The position numbers were made by a program, and so were the translations under genes. The notes under the pieces were generated by a model. It saw only the letters and a list, made by a program, of their open reading frames with translations. It ran no database searches and was not told where the DNA came from. 26,734 nt of DNA from an uncultured Gammaproteobacteria bacterium (GTDB taxonomy: Bacteria; Pseudomonadota; Gammaproteobacteria; Chromatiales; Chromatiaceae). The first letter of the stretch is position 1. Each line of letters opens with the position of its first letter. Below, one piece after another: positions 7,566 to 14,599 of this stretch. The stretch spans positions 1 through 26,734 of the forward strand of contig CALAZS010000029.1 in the NCBI GenBank assembly GCA_937926265.1. The letters are read 5' to 3'.

Positions 7566-8620
7566 TGAAAGAATCTGATTTCATTCCGGTTGAGCAACTC
7601 TCTTATGCTCATGGTGGACCTTTTCTATCGGGTTTGGTCAAGCAACAGAATGCCGATTTCATTGTTAAAGAAATACCGGGCTTTGAACCAGATGGTCATG
7701 GAGATCATGTATATCTCACTGTGACCAAAACAGGCCTGACCACTGCCGAAGTTTCGAAAAAATTGCAGCAGTTCTGCCATGTCCATCATCGGGATATTGG
7801 TTTCGCCGGATTAAAAGACAAACATGCTATAAGCACACAAGTTTTTTCAATAAATCTTTCAGGCCAACTTTCAAGTAAGAAGGAACCGGACTGGCAATCC
7901 TTTGATGTAAGCGGTATCAGTATCGATCAGGTATCCCGACATCCCCGCAAACTTAAACGCGGTGTCCTCAAGGGCAACCGGTTTGAACTGTTTATTCGTG
8001 ATATCAGCGGTGATCAATCAAGACTTGATGATTTGTTGAGGTCGATAGCTGAGTTTGGTGTGCCAAACTATTTCGGACAACAACGTTTTGGCAATCAACA
8101 AAAGAATATAAATTCAGTACTGGATTGGTTTGCCGGAAAGAAGACCAGAATTTCACGTGATGAAAGAAGCATACTTTTATCCTCTGTTCGTTCGATGATA
8201 TTCAATGCCATTCTTGATCAACGTATAAAAACCTCAAGCTGGAATAAATTACTCCCAGGTGAAGTGATAAATCTCGATGGTACTGAAAGGCATTTTCAGG
8301 AGCCAATTGACGATACCCTGTTAAAACGTAATGTTGAACTTGATGTGCATCCTACTGGTGCCTTGGCTGGTAAATCCTCGCGGGCCCTGGAGCCGACTGA
8401 CGAAGCAGGGGAGCTTGAATCGGAAATTCTGAATCAATATTCAGGTTGGGTAGATCAGTTGGTGGCATTGAACATGGATCATGCCCGACGACCATTGAGA
8501 ATCGCGGTCAAGGATCTTGATTGGCAACGGGAAGGTAATAACCTGAGGCTGGCTTTCAGTCTTCGGTCCGGAGCTTATGCAACAGTAGTATTACGGGAAA
8601 TTCTGAGAGAGCAGCTTTAA
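7565..8620 (+). CDS. truD: tRNA pseudouridine(13) synthase TruD
   Basis: TruD converts U13 of certain tRNAs (tRNA-Glu in E. coli) to pseudouridine. The 351-residue protein carries the catalytic aspartate in GFAGLKDKHAIST (D85), the VSRHPRKLKRGVLKGNRFE segment and the family signature PNYFGQQRFG, in the usual order around the inserted TRUD domain. The ispF-truD order is standard for gammaproteobacteria. surE, which often follows, is missing; the next gene is on the opposite strand. Confidence 0.96.
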   Translation: MKESDFIPVEQLSYAHGGPFLSGLVKQQNADFIVKEIPGFEPDGHGDHVYLTVTKTGLTTAEVSKKLQQFCHVHHRDIGFAGLKDKHAISTQVFSINLSGQLSSKKEPDWQSFDVSGISIDQVSRHPRKLKRGVLKGNRFELFIRDISGDQSRLDDLLRSIAEFGVPNYFGQQRFGNQQKNINSVLDWFAGKKTRISRDERSILLSSVRSMIFNAILDQRIKTSSWNKLLPGEVINLDGTERHFQEPIDDTLLKRNVELDVHPTGALAGKSSRALEPTDEAGELESEILNQYSGWVDQLVALNMDHARRPLRIAVKDLDWQREGNNLRLAFSLRSGAYATVVLREILREQL

Positions 8621-8639
8621 CAGCCAGAAATCAAAGCTG
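8612..8639. terminator. Possible bidirectional terminator hairpin between truD and DUF3581 gene
   Basis: CAGCTTT (8612-8618) and AAAGCTG (8633-8639) are perfect inverted arms around a 14-nt loop, spanning the two convergent stop codons. The arms carry Ts/As on the outer side in neither direction to a convincing length, so this is a weak call. Confidence 0.3.
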
Positions 8640-9344
8640 GTTAAGGTATCGGTTTTTATTTTCGCTATACGACGCTACAACCTGGTCAATTTGTTCCTGG
8701 TCAAACTCTCTCAAGCCACTTAACACCAGTTTTTTAACACCTTTGCCAACAGTTTCATCGTCACATTTAACTAAAAATGTCACAGATGCATCACCACGTT
8801 TACCGTTTACATTGAGATTGGTTTCAGAGAGCTCAAGACGCGGTTTGGTGATATCTATGGTATTCAGGTCAACGGACATGCTTTCATACATAACCAATGG
8901 TCTTGCAGGGTTGATCATGACATTGTGTTTGGCCATCAATGGCACTAACAGATGCGGAAAGGTCTGTCCGGAAAAGGCTACGTAGCTTTTTACAAACCCC
9001 TCAATCATTTCCTGGTTTTGCGAAACCTCACCTTTGCGATCAACGTATAAATACTCTTTGCCATTATCATCGGTGATAGCCAGTCTTGAGTCGTCAGTGT
9101 CAGGGAAGTTCAGAGGAATGTCTTTTCCTACCATGCCGGCAAATGTGAAACACATTTTCTGGCTCAAGCCATAGCGGGATAAAACCAGTGAAAACAGCAA
9201 ATCGCCGGGTACGCAAAAACGCTTGGCGTCCGGATCATGGATAGGGTTGAAATCATCAGCGACTTTCTTGGCAAACTGGCTGGCCTGGTCGGGTGTCACA
9301 TGCACCTGGTTGTTTCGGTTTGTATAGAAATTATTAAGAAACAT
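8631..9344 (-). CDS. DUF3581 family protein with a MaoC-like motif
   Basis: This 237-residue soluble protein resembles the uncharacterised DUF3581 family of gammaproteobacteria in length and in the N-terminal region. No signal peptide or membrane segment is visible. Residues 31-36 read DFNPIH, followed by DPDAKRFCVPGDLL. The pattern D-x-N-P-x-H is the active-site signature of the MaoC / (R)-specific enoyl-CoA hydratase hot-dog fold, so an acyl-thioester-related fold is plausible; catalysis is not shown. It lies 67 bp downstream of the HDOD gene on the same strand and may share its transcript. Family assignment is from memory of the sequence pattern. Confidence 0.7.
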   Translation of the reverse strand: MFLNNFYTNRNNQVHVTPDQASQFAKKVADDFNPIHDPDAKRFCVPGDLLFSLVLSRYGLSQKMCFTFAGMVGKDIPLNFPDTDDSRLAITDDNGKEYLYVDRKGEVSQNQEMIEGFVKSYVAFSGQTFPHLLVPLMAKHNVMINPARPLVMYESMSVDLNTIDITKPRLELSETNLNVNGKRGDASVTFLVKCDDETVGKGVKKLVLSGLREFDQEQIDQVVASYSENKNRYLNQL

Positions 9345-9411
9345 TGTTTGCTGACTTTAAAGACGAAAACGGAATTCTAGCGGATTTACCAGGGCTTGGA
9401 AATTACTCAAT

Positions 9412-10293
9412 TTACAGGTGAAGAACGCCTTTCTCATATAGGTCGTCGCGAATGTCATCCAACTCAATCTCGCTGATGCCCAGGTAGTTTAAAATCTGCG
9501 GTTTGATTTCTTCGAATTCATGATCTCCCGAATGGTTTCCCAGAGATTGATAGGTGCCACAGAGGTTCTCAGCGATTTTCAGTATGGCCAGCAGGTTTTT
9601 CTTGGATGTTTCAACAGCATTATTGAGTGGCAGAATCTCTCCGACTTTATGATGATCAGCAATCGCCTCACAAATATCCGTAGGTAATTTCCAGGATTTG
9701 GCGACATAAAATCCGACAACAGCATGGTTACTCTGGTAGTGCCGGTTTTCGATTTCAGTGATCCTTACCTCGTTTTGACCATAAGCGGAGTTCAGTACAT
9801 CGAAGTAATCATCGTGTTTCATTCTAAGAAGAGGAATGCCGCAGTCATGAAACAGGCCAAGAGTATAGGCTGCATCACCCAGGTTGAGATTTAACTTTTT
9901 ACTGATGATTGAGCAGGCTGTAGCGACATCATTGGCATTGTCCCAGAATTGATTTAATTCTTCGATGCTTTCACTTGAGAGCGCTTCTGAAATTGAAACA
10001 GCATTAACAATGTTAATGATACTTTTAATACCGAGAAGGCTGATCGCCTGGCCAATGGAGGTGACCTTGTTTTGAAGGCCGAAAATTGCAGAATTGACCG
10101 TTTTAAGCACCCAGCCAGACAGGCCGATATCTTTGGCAATCAAAGCAGCAATATTATCCAGAGTGCAATCCGGCATTGCTGTTTCCATCTGGATGTCGAC
10201 CAGAATTTGAGGTTGGGGAGGGATTTTGATTCCTTTTAGCACCCTCTCAAGGTCAGATTGGGATAACTCCCTTGAATTTTCGTCTGATTCCAT
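9412..10293 (-). CDS. HDOD-domain signalling protein
   Basis: This 293-residue cytosolic protein is mainly one HDOD domain. The start of the domain reads IPPQPQILVDIQ (about 24-35), followed by the characteristic VLKTVNSAIFGLQNKVTSIGQAISLLG (about 78-104) and later LGLFHDCGIPLLR, where an HD-like pair remains. HDOD proteins are HD-domain relatives without confirmed phosphodiesterase activity and often work in c-di-GMP, motility or stress signalling. No receiver, GGDEF or EAL domain is attached. It is divergent from glyA across a 291-bp gap and is followed by the DUF3581 gene. The signalling target cannot be deduced. Confidence 0.88.
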   Translation of the reverse strand: MESDENSRELSQSDLERVLKGIKIPPQPQILVDIQMETAMPDCTLDNIAALIAKDIGLSGWVLKTVNSAIFGLQNKVTSIGQAISLLGIKSIINIVNAVSISEALSSESIEELNQFWDNANDVATACSIISKKLNLNLGDAAYTLGLFHDCGIPLLRMKHDDYFDVLNSAYGQNEVRITEIENRHYQSNHAVVGFYVAKSWKLPTDICEAIADHHKVGEILPLNNAVETSKKNLLAILKIAENLCGTYQSLGNHSGDHEFEEIKPQILNYLGISEIELDDIRDDLYEKGVLHL

Positions 10294-10584
10294 TATTTAC
10301 GCTGCTTCTTTTTTGTCTCAATCAATATTACACAAAAACTTGTGTTGAGATGAAGTTTTATAAAAGATGCATACAGAATTCCATAATATTTATTTATTTT
10401 CGGTTAAAACTTATTAATGGTTTCATTGTTTGGTTTTAGCGGTTTTTCTTTCCCCGGTTTTCACTATTGTCTTCAATAACGTTCCTGTCAGGGTTTTTGC
10501 GTCTTTTATTAGGCAAAAATGAGCGCTGTGAGTATACTGATCGTTTAAATTATTTGCCGTGAATTTCCGGAGATCTTGAGAAGA
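10294..10584. other. HDOD-glyA divergent intergenic region
   Basis: This AT-rich 291-bp gap holds the regulatory regions of two divergent genes. Near the HDOD side there is nested dyad symmetry: TCTCAA (10316-10321) with TTGAGA (10345-10350), and ACACAA with TTGTGT (10330-10345). It could be an operator or a leader hairpin of the HDOD transcript. On the glyA side there is a candidate promoter. No purine-repressor-type site like that of E. coli glyA was seen, and no credible small gene. Confidence 0.5.
10509..10538 (+). promoter_or_regulatory. Candidate glyA promoter
   Basis: TATACT at 10533-10538 is a good -10 element. TTAGGC at 10509-10514 stands 18 bp upstream as a weak -35 element. The predicted transcript would begin about 40 nt before the glyA start. 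Confidence 0.4.
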
Positions 10585-11841
10585 ATGTTTAATAAATCCA
10601 TGCAAATCAGTGGTTACGATGATGAACTTTGGGCAGCAATCCAGGCTGAAGAAAAACGCCAGGAAGAACATATCGAACTGATTGCTTCAGAGAATTACAC
10701 CAGTCCCAGAATAATGCAGGCTCAGGGTTCAGTTCTGACTAATAAATATGCAGAAGGCTATCCCGGCAAACGTTATTATGGTGGCTGTGAGCATGTCGAT
10801 GTCGCAGAGCAACTCGCCATTGATCGTGCTAAAAAACTTTTCAATGCTGATTACGCCAATGTACAGCCCCATTCAGGTTCGCAAGCAAACGCGGCGGTTT
10901 TCATGGCCCTGTGTCAACCTGGTGACACCATACTGGGGATGAGTCTAGCTCATGGTGGCCACCTTACACATGGCGCCAAACCCAATTTTTCCGGTAAGAT
11001 CTACAATGCAGTCCAGTACGGTATCAATGATGAAACCGGTGAAATCGAATACGATGAAGTTGAAAAACTGGCAAAGGAACACAAGCCTAAAATGATTATT
11101 GCCGGATTCTCTGCTTATTCACGTATTGTTGACTGGCAGCGTTTCCGTGATATTGCCGATGCTGTTGGTGCTTTTCTTTTTGTGGACATGGCTCACGTTG
11201 CCGGCTTGATCGCAGCAGGTGAATATCCAAGTCCCGTTCAAATAGCTGATGTTACCACCACCACTACCCATAAAACCCTTCGTGGCCCACGAGGTGGTTT
11301 GATTCTCGCCAAAGCCAATGAAGAAATTGAGAAAAAGCTTAACTCACTGGTGTTTCCGGGTACCCAGGGTGGCCCGTTGATGCATGTGATTGCAGCTAAA
11401 GCTGTGGCATTCAAGGAAGCCATGGAGCCAGACTTTGTTGATTATCAGAAACAGGTTAAAAAGAATGCTTCGGCGATGGCTGAAGTCTTCATGTCTCGTG
11501 GTTACGATGTGGTATCAAAAGGTACCGATGACCATTTATTCCTGGTGAGTTTTATTGAAGCAGGTCTGACAGGAAAAGATGTTGACGCCTGGTTAGGTGC
11601 TGCCAATATCACTGTCAATAAAAATGCCGTACCAAATGATCCGCAATCCCCTTTTGTGACCTCGGGTATCCGTGTCGGTACACCTGCCATCACCACACGG
11701 GGGTTTAGTGAAGAGCAAAGCCGTGACCTTGCTGGCTGGATGTGTGATGTTGTTGACAGTCGGGGTGATGACACAGTTATCAACGAAGTTAAAGCTAAAG
11801 TATTGCAGATTTGCAGTGAACTGCCAGTCTATGCTGATTGA
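10585..11841 (+). CDS. glyA: Serine hydroxymethyltransferase
   Basis: GlyA interconverts serine and glycine using tetrahydrofolate and PLP, supplying one-carbon units. The 418-residue protein follows E. coli GlyA throughout: HIELIASENYTSP, KYAEGYPGKRYYGGCE, LAHGGHLTHG, the PLP lysine K230 in TTTTHKTLRGPRGG, and VTSGIRVGTPAITTRGF. The ATG at 10585 gives MFNKSMQIS, collinear with the E. coli start; a TTG at 10576 is less likely. The Shine-Dalgarno (GGAG at 10569) is rather far, at 12 nt. The last codons V-Y-A-D-stop are repeated in tandem after the gene. nrdR follows, an order common in gammaproteobacteria. Confidence 0.97.
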   Translation: MFNKSMQISGYDDELWAAIQAEEKRQEEHIELIASENYTSPRIMQAQGSVLTNKYAEGYPGKRYYGGCEHVDVAEQLAIDRAKKLFNADYANVQPHSGSQANAAVFMALCQPGDTILGMSLAHGGHLTHGAKPNFSGKIYNAVQYGINDETGEIEYDEVEKLAKEHKPKMIIAGFSAYSRIVDWQRFRDIADAVGAFLFVDMAHVAGLIAAGEYPSPVQIADVTTTTTHKTLRGPRGGLILAKANEEIEKKLNSLVFPGTQGGPLMHVIAAKAVAFKEAMEPDFVDYQKQVKKNASAMAEVFMSRGYDVVSKGTDDHLFLVSFIEAGLTGKDVDAWLGAANITVNKNAVPNDPQSPFVTSGIRVGTPAITTRGFSEEQSRDLAGWMCDVVDSRGDDTVINEVKAKVLQICSELPVYAD

Positions 11842-11886
11842 GCCTATGCTGATTGAGTGTATGCAGATTGAGTCTATTCTGACTGG
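11827..11886 (+). repeat. Four 15-bp tandem units duplicating the glyA C-terminus and stop codon
   Basis: Four consecutive 15-bp units (11827, 11842, 11857, 11872) are in the glyA reading frame. They read VYAD-stop, AYAD-stop, VYAD-stop and VYSD-W. The first contains the true glyA stop, so the 3' end of the gene is followed by two further in-frame stops. It fills most of the glyA-nrdR gap. Confidence 0.9.
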
Positions 11887-11913
11887 CTTTTACAGTTCAG
11901 GAACCAATAAGAT

Positions 11914-12420
11914 ATGAGATGCCCGTTCTGCGGTGCCCAGGATACCAAGGTCATCGATTCCAGGTTGGCCAGTGAAGGCGATCAGGTCAGGCGAAGACGC
12001 TCCTGTGCTGTTTGCAGTGAACGTTTCACCACATACGAAACTGTTGAGCTAAACCTGCCGCGAGTCGTTAAGTCTGATGGCAGCCGTGTACCGTTTGATG
12101 GCAGAAAACTTCGATCCGGTATTGAACGGTCCCTTGAGAAAAGGCCTGTCAGCACCGACCAGGTCGAAATAGCACTGAATCATATCACCCGCAAACTCGT
12201 TGCCAGTGGTGAAAGTGAAGTGCCTTCCATGTTGATCGGTGAGCTGGTCATGGAAGAATTACGTAAACTGGATCATGTTGCCTATGTACGTTTTGCCTCT
12301 GTTTACCGAAGTTTCGAGGATGTAAATGCTTTTCGTGAAGAAATTGACCGCCTCGAAAAACAACCCACTCCTGAAGTTCGTCGTAAACAACTCGATCTAC
12401 TTGGCGGTGATGAAGACTGA
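11914..12420 (+). CDS. nrdR: Transcriptional repressor NrdR
   Basis: NrdR senses ATP/dATP and represses ribonucleotide reductase operons through NrdR boxes. The 168-residue protein has the N-terminal zinc ribbon with C3, C6, C31 and C34 (MRCPFCG and CAVCSERF), the arginine-rich QVRRRRSC segment, and an ATP-cone domain (about 49-139) starting at PRVVKSDGSRVPFD. The C-terminus is about 20 residues longer than in E. coli and charged. Its position between glyA and the rib genes is the standard gammaproteobacterial arrangement. No nrd operon lies in the window, so its targets are elsewhere. Confidence 0.96.
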   Translation: MRCPFCGAQDTKVIDSRLASEGDQVRRRRSCAVCSERFTTYETVELNLPRVVKSDGSRVPFDGRKLRSGIERSLEKRPVSTDQVEIALNHITRKLVASGESEVPSMLIGELVMEELRKLDHVAYVRFASVYRSFEDVNAFREEIDRLEKQPTPEVRRKQLDLLGGDED

Positions 12421-12428
12421 TAGCGCAT

Positions 12429-13568
12429 ATGGCTTCAGCTTCTGATAAATTTTCCTCTGATGACTACCGTTTCATGGCCCGTGCACTGCAGTTGGCTGAG
12501 AAGGGACGTTATACAACCCAGCCAAACCCCAGGGTAGGCTGTGTTCTCGTAAGAAATAATCAGGTTATCGGTGAAGGTTACCATCGCCTGGCGGGGCAGC
12601 CGCATGCTGAGCGGGTTGCACTTGCCAATGTCACAGAAAAGACTGAAGGAGCCACTGCTTACGTTACCCTGGAGCCCTGCTGTCATCATGGTAAAACGCC
12701 TCCCTGTACTGAAGCTTTGATTGAAGCAAAGGTTTCCCGCGTTGTTGTTGCCATGGAAGACCCGAATTCACTGGTAGCGGGCAATGGCATCAAAAAGTTA
12801 CAACAGGCAGGTATAGACGTTTCATGCGGCCTGTTGGAAGACCAGGCTAAAGCGCTGAATCCGGGTTTTATCAAACGCATGAGCCTGGGACTGCCTTTTG
12901 TGCGTTGTAAGCTGGCGACCAGTGTTGATGGAAAAACGGCAATGGCCAATGGTGAAAGTGTCTGGATAACATCCGAGGCATCCAGGCGCGATGTGCAGTA
13001 TTTACGTGCACAATCTTCGGCGATTATGACCGGCAGCGGAACAGTGAGACATGATAATCCCTCGCTTAACGTGCGCTTGACAGGGCAAGAGCTTCGACTC
13101 GATGAGGATTTGCCAGTTTATCAACCTGTACGGGTTATTCTGGACACAACATTGCAAACACCAGTTGATGCCAAAATATTTAAACAGCCTGGCAGAGTGT
13201 TAATTTATTGTGGCAATGAGCGTTATGAAAATGCCACCAAATACACTAAACACAGTGGCAGTAATGTGACAGTTGTACCTGTTGATTTACATAATGAAAA
13301 ACTGGTCATTGAACAGGTTCTTAAGGATCTGGCTGAGCGGGAAATTAACGAAGTATTACTGGAAACAGGTGCAACGTTGGCTGGTGCTGCGATTAATGCC
13401 GGCTTGATTGATGAATTAATTGTTTACCAGGCTCCCAGTTTGATGGGGCACGATGCAAGGCCCCTGGTTGTTTTGCCGGGAATCGATTCGATGTCCGAGA
13501 AAATTAACATGCGATTAATCGACCAGAGGCAGGTTGGTCCTGATCAAAGAATGATTTTCACTTTATGA
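12429..13568 (+). CDS. ribD: Bifunctional riboflavin biosynthesis deaminase/reductase RibD
   Basis: RibD carries out the second and third steps of riboflavin synthesis: deamination of diaminohydroxyphosphoribosylaminopyrimidine, then NADPH-dependent reduction of the ribose. The 379-residue protein has an N-terminal deaminase domain (about 12-150) with zinc ligands H59, C84 and C93 and the proton-shuttling E61 (QPHAERV, EPCCHHGKTPPC). The C-terminal reductase domain starts near 155 with PFVRCKLATSVDGKTA and includes ITSEASRRDV and ETGATLAGA. It starts 8 bp after nrdR. The gap to ribE is unusually long (292 bp) and is occupied by two palindromic elements. Confidence 0.97.
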   Translation: MASASDKFSSDDYRFMARALQLAEKGRYTTQPNPRVGCVLVRNNQVIGEGYHRLAGQPHAERVALANVTEKTEGATAYVTLEPCCHHGKTPPCTEALIEAKVSRVVVAMEDPNSLVAGNGIKKLQQAGIDVSCGLLEDQAKALNPGFIKRMSLGLPFVRCKLATSVDGKTAMANGESVWITSEASRRDVQYLRAQSSAIMTGSGTVRHDNPSLNVRLTGQELRLDEDLPVYQPVRVILDTTLQTPVDAKIFKQPGRVLIYCGNERYENATKYTKHSGSNVTVVPVDLHNEKLVIEQVLKDLAEREINEVLLETGATLAGAAINAGLIDELIVYQAPSLMGHDARPLVVLPGIDSMSEKINMRLIDQRQVGPDQRMIFTL

Positions 13569-13594
13569 CAATGAATACTTGCCTGCTTTCTGAA

Positions 13595-13670
13595 TTCTTT
13601 TTAAAGACGCCGTGAAATCATCCATGATGGCTTGGCCTCGTCATCCATGACTCGGACACTTTAAAAAGAA
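13595..13670 (+). repeat. Structured palindromic element, copy 1 (forward)
   Basis: A 76-bp element with perfect 12-bp outer arms: 13595-13606 and 13659-13670 (TTCTTTTTAAAG and its complement). The 52-bp core holds two small hairpins with loop ATCCAT: 13617-13628 (stem ATC/GAT) and 13640-13651 (stem GTC/GAC). The core matches copy 2 at 23622-23697 closely, including the linker GCTTGGCCTCGTCATCC, while the outer arms are unrelated in sequence. It lies in the ribD-ribE gap. Confidence 0.88.
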
Positions 13671-13712
13671 CTCAGACTGCACGCAATCTCGTCTAAAGTC
13701 AGTTTCAGGATC

Positions 13713-13788
13713 AAGTTTTCCAGAGTGTCAGCAGCATGGAAGCTGCTGTCACGTTGCAGGGATGTATTTATACGTCTCTGGAAAACTT
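13713..13788 (-). repeat. Structured palindromic element, copy 2 of the ribD-ribE pair (reverse)
   Basis: A 76-bp reverse-orientation copy 42 bp after the forward one. The outer arms are perfect over 13 bp (AAGTTTTCCAGAG at 13713-13725 and its complement at 13776-13788); pairing extends further outward with a one-base bulge. Read on the minus strand, the core begins ACGTATAAATACATCCCTG, like the other copies. It then has a strong 7-bp hairpin, 13729-13748, with loop TTCCAT. The inner core is 50 bp against 52 in the others. Confidence 0.85.
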
Positions 13789-13804
13789 TGATCTGAATCT
13801 GGCT

Positions 13805-13824
13805 TATAATTCCGACTTTATAAT
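13805..13824 (+). promoter_or_regulatory. Candidate -10 elements for ribE
   Basis: Two perfect TATAAT hexamers, 13805-13810 and 13819-13824, lie 37-56 bp before ribE and just after the reverse palindromic element. Neither has a good -35 partner. They suggest that ribE can be transcribed separately from ribD. Confidence 0.4.
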
Positions 13825-13860
13825 CATTCGTTTGATCAATTAATGTAGAGAAAAGAGATT

Positions 13861-14532
13861 ATGTTCACAGGAATCATTGAATCAATCGGCACTGTTAAGC
13901 AGATGCAGGATAAAGGCGGAGACATGCGCCTGACCCTGGATACAGGCAAACTTGATATGACCGACGTTACCCTCGGCGATAGTATTGCAGTTAACGGTGT
14001 CTGTCTGACAGTTATCGAAATGACTTCAAACAGTTTCTCTGCAGATGTCTCACGTGAGACCCTGAAACATACCTCACTTGGTAGGCTTAAAACCGGCAGC
14101 AGTGTAAATCTCGAAAAAGCCTTAACACTGCAAACGAGACTTGGTGGTCATATGGTCAGTGGCCATGTGGATGCACTGGGAACTGTTCTGGAAAGAAAAG
14201 ATGATGCACGTTCCATATGGTTTAAGCTGCAGGCGCCTGGTAACCTGGCCAGGTACATTGTTCATAAAGGTTCCATTACCGTGGATGGTACCAGTTTGAC
14301 CGTTAATGCCGTCGACGGTAACGAATTTGAATTGAATATTGTTCCCCATACTTTGCAGGAAACCATCATGGGCAGTTATGAAGCTGGAACCGAGGTAAAT
14401 CTTGAAGTGGATATCATTGGTCGCTATCTGGAACGCCTGCTGCTTGGTGATAAAGCCGCTGAAAAAGGTGTCTATGGTAACGGTGTTGATATGGAATTAT
14501 TGCAACGTGCCGGTTTTATAAAAAACCAATAA
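13861..14532 (+). CDS. ribE: Riboflavin synthase, alpha subunit
   Basis: This enzyme dismutates two molecules of 6,7-dimethyl-8-ribityllumazine to riboflavin and the RibD product. The 223-residue protein has two lumazine-binding beta-barrel repeats: the first starts MFTGIIESIGTV with the motif SIAVNGVCLTV, and the second starts near GGHMVSGHVDALG with SITVDGTSLTVN. The duplicated G-x-C/S-L-T-V signature is diagnostic. GAGAAAAGAGATT before the ATG gives a purine-rich ribosome-binding site. The gene is called ribC in E. coli (ribE in many other genomes). No FMN riboswitch was found in the 292 bp upstream. Confidence 0.96.
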   Translation: MFTGIIESIGTVKQMQDKGGDMRLTLDTGKLDMTDVTLGDSIAVNGVCLTVIEMTSNSFSADVSRETLKHTSLGRLKTGSSVNLEKALTLQTRLGGHMVSGHVDALGTVLERKDDARSIWFKLQAPGNLARYIVHKGSITVDGTSLTVNAVDGNEFELNIVPHTLQETIMGSYEAGTEVNLEVDIIGRYLERLLLGDKAAEKGVYGNGVDMELLQRAGFIKNQ

Positions 14533-14556
14533 AATCCGCTGCTTGGCATCAAACTC

Positions 14557-14565
14557 TGCTACAAT
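14557..14565 (+). promoter_or_regulatory. Candidate extended -10 promoter of ribBX
   Basis: TGCTACAAT fits an extended -10 element (TGnTAnAAT) 35 bp before the ribBX start. A TTGGCA word at 14543 is too close to act as the -35 element. Confidence 0.35.
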
Positions 14566-14599
14566 CAACAATCTTTTATCGTTCTAAAATTATTCCAAT

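Noticed and set aside
10423..10671. 82-residue minus-strand frame in the HDOD-glyA gap
   Set aside because: It overlaps the glyA start antisense, has low-complexity hydrophobic/lysine-rich sequence and no family resemblance; the gap is better explained as promoter DNA.
11842..11917. Readthrough extension of glyA
   Set aside because: The repeated units each keep an in-frame TGA (two after the true stop), so an extended protein is not expected without recoding signals, and none is seen.
13595..13788. Integron attC sites or a CRISPR array as explanation for the palindromic elements
   Set aside because: Arm ends do not fit the attC core-site consensus (GTTRRRY/RYYYAAC) in all copies, there is no integrase or cassette structure, and there is no direct repeat-spacer periodicity.
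13569..13860. FMN riboswitch (RFN element) before ribE
   Set aside because: None of the conserved RFN blocks (the AGGGTGAAATTCC-type and CCGACGGT-type segments) is present; the gap is filled by the two palindromic elements and possible -10 sites. The gap before ribBX is also too short and lacks them.
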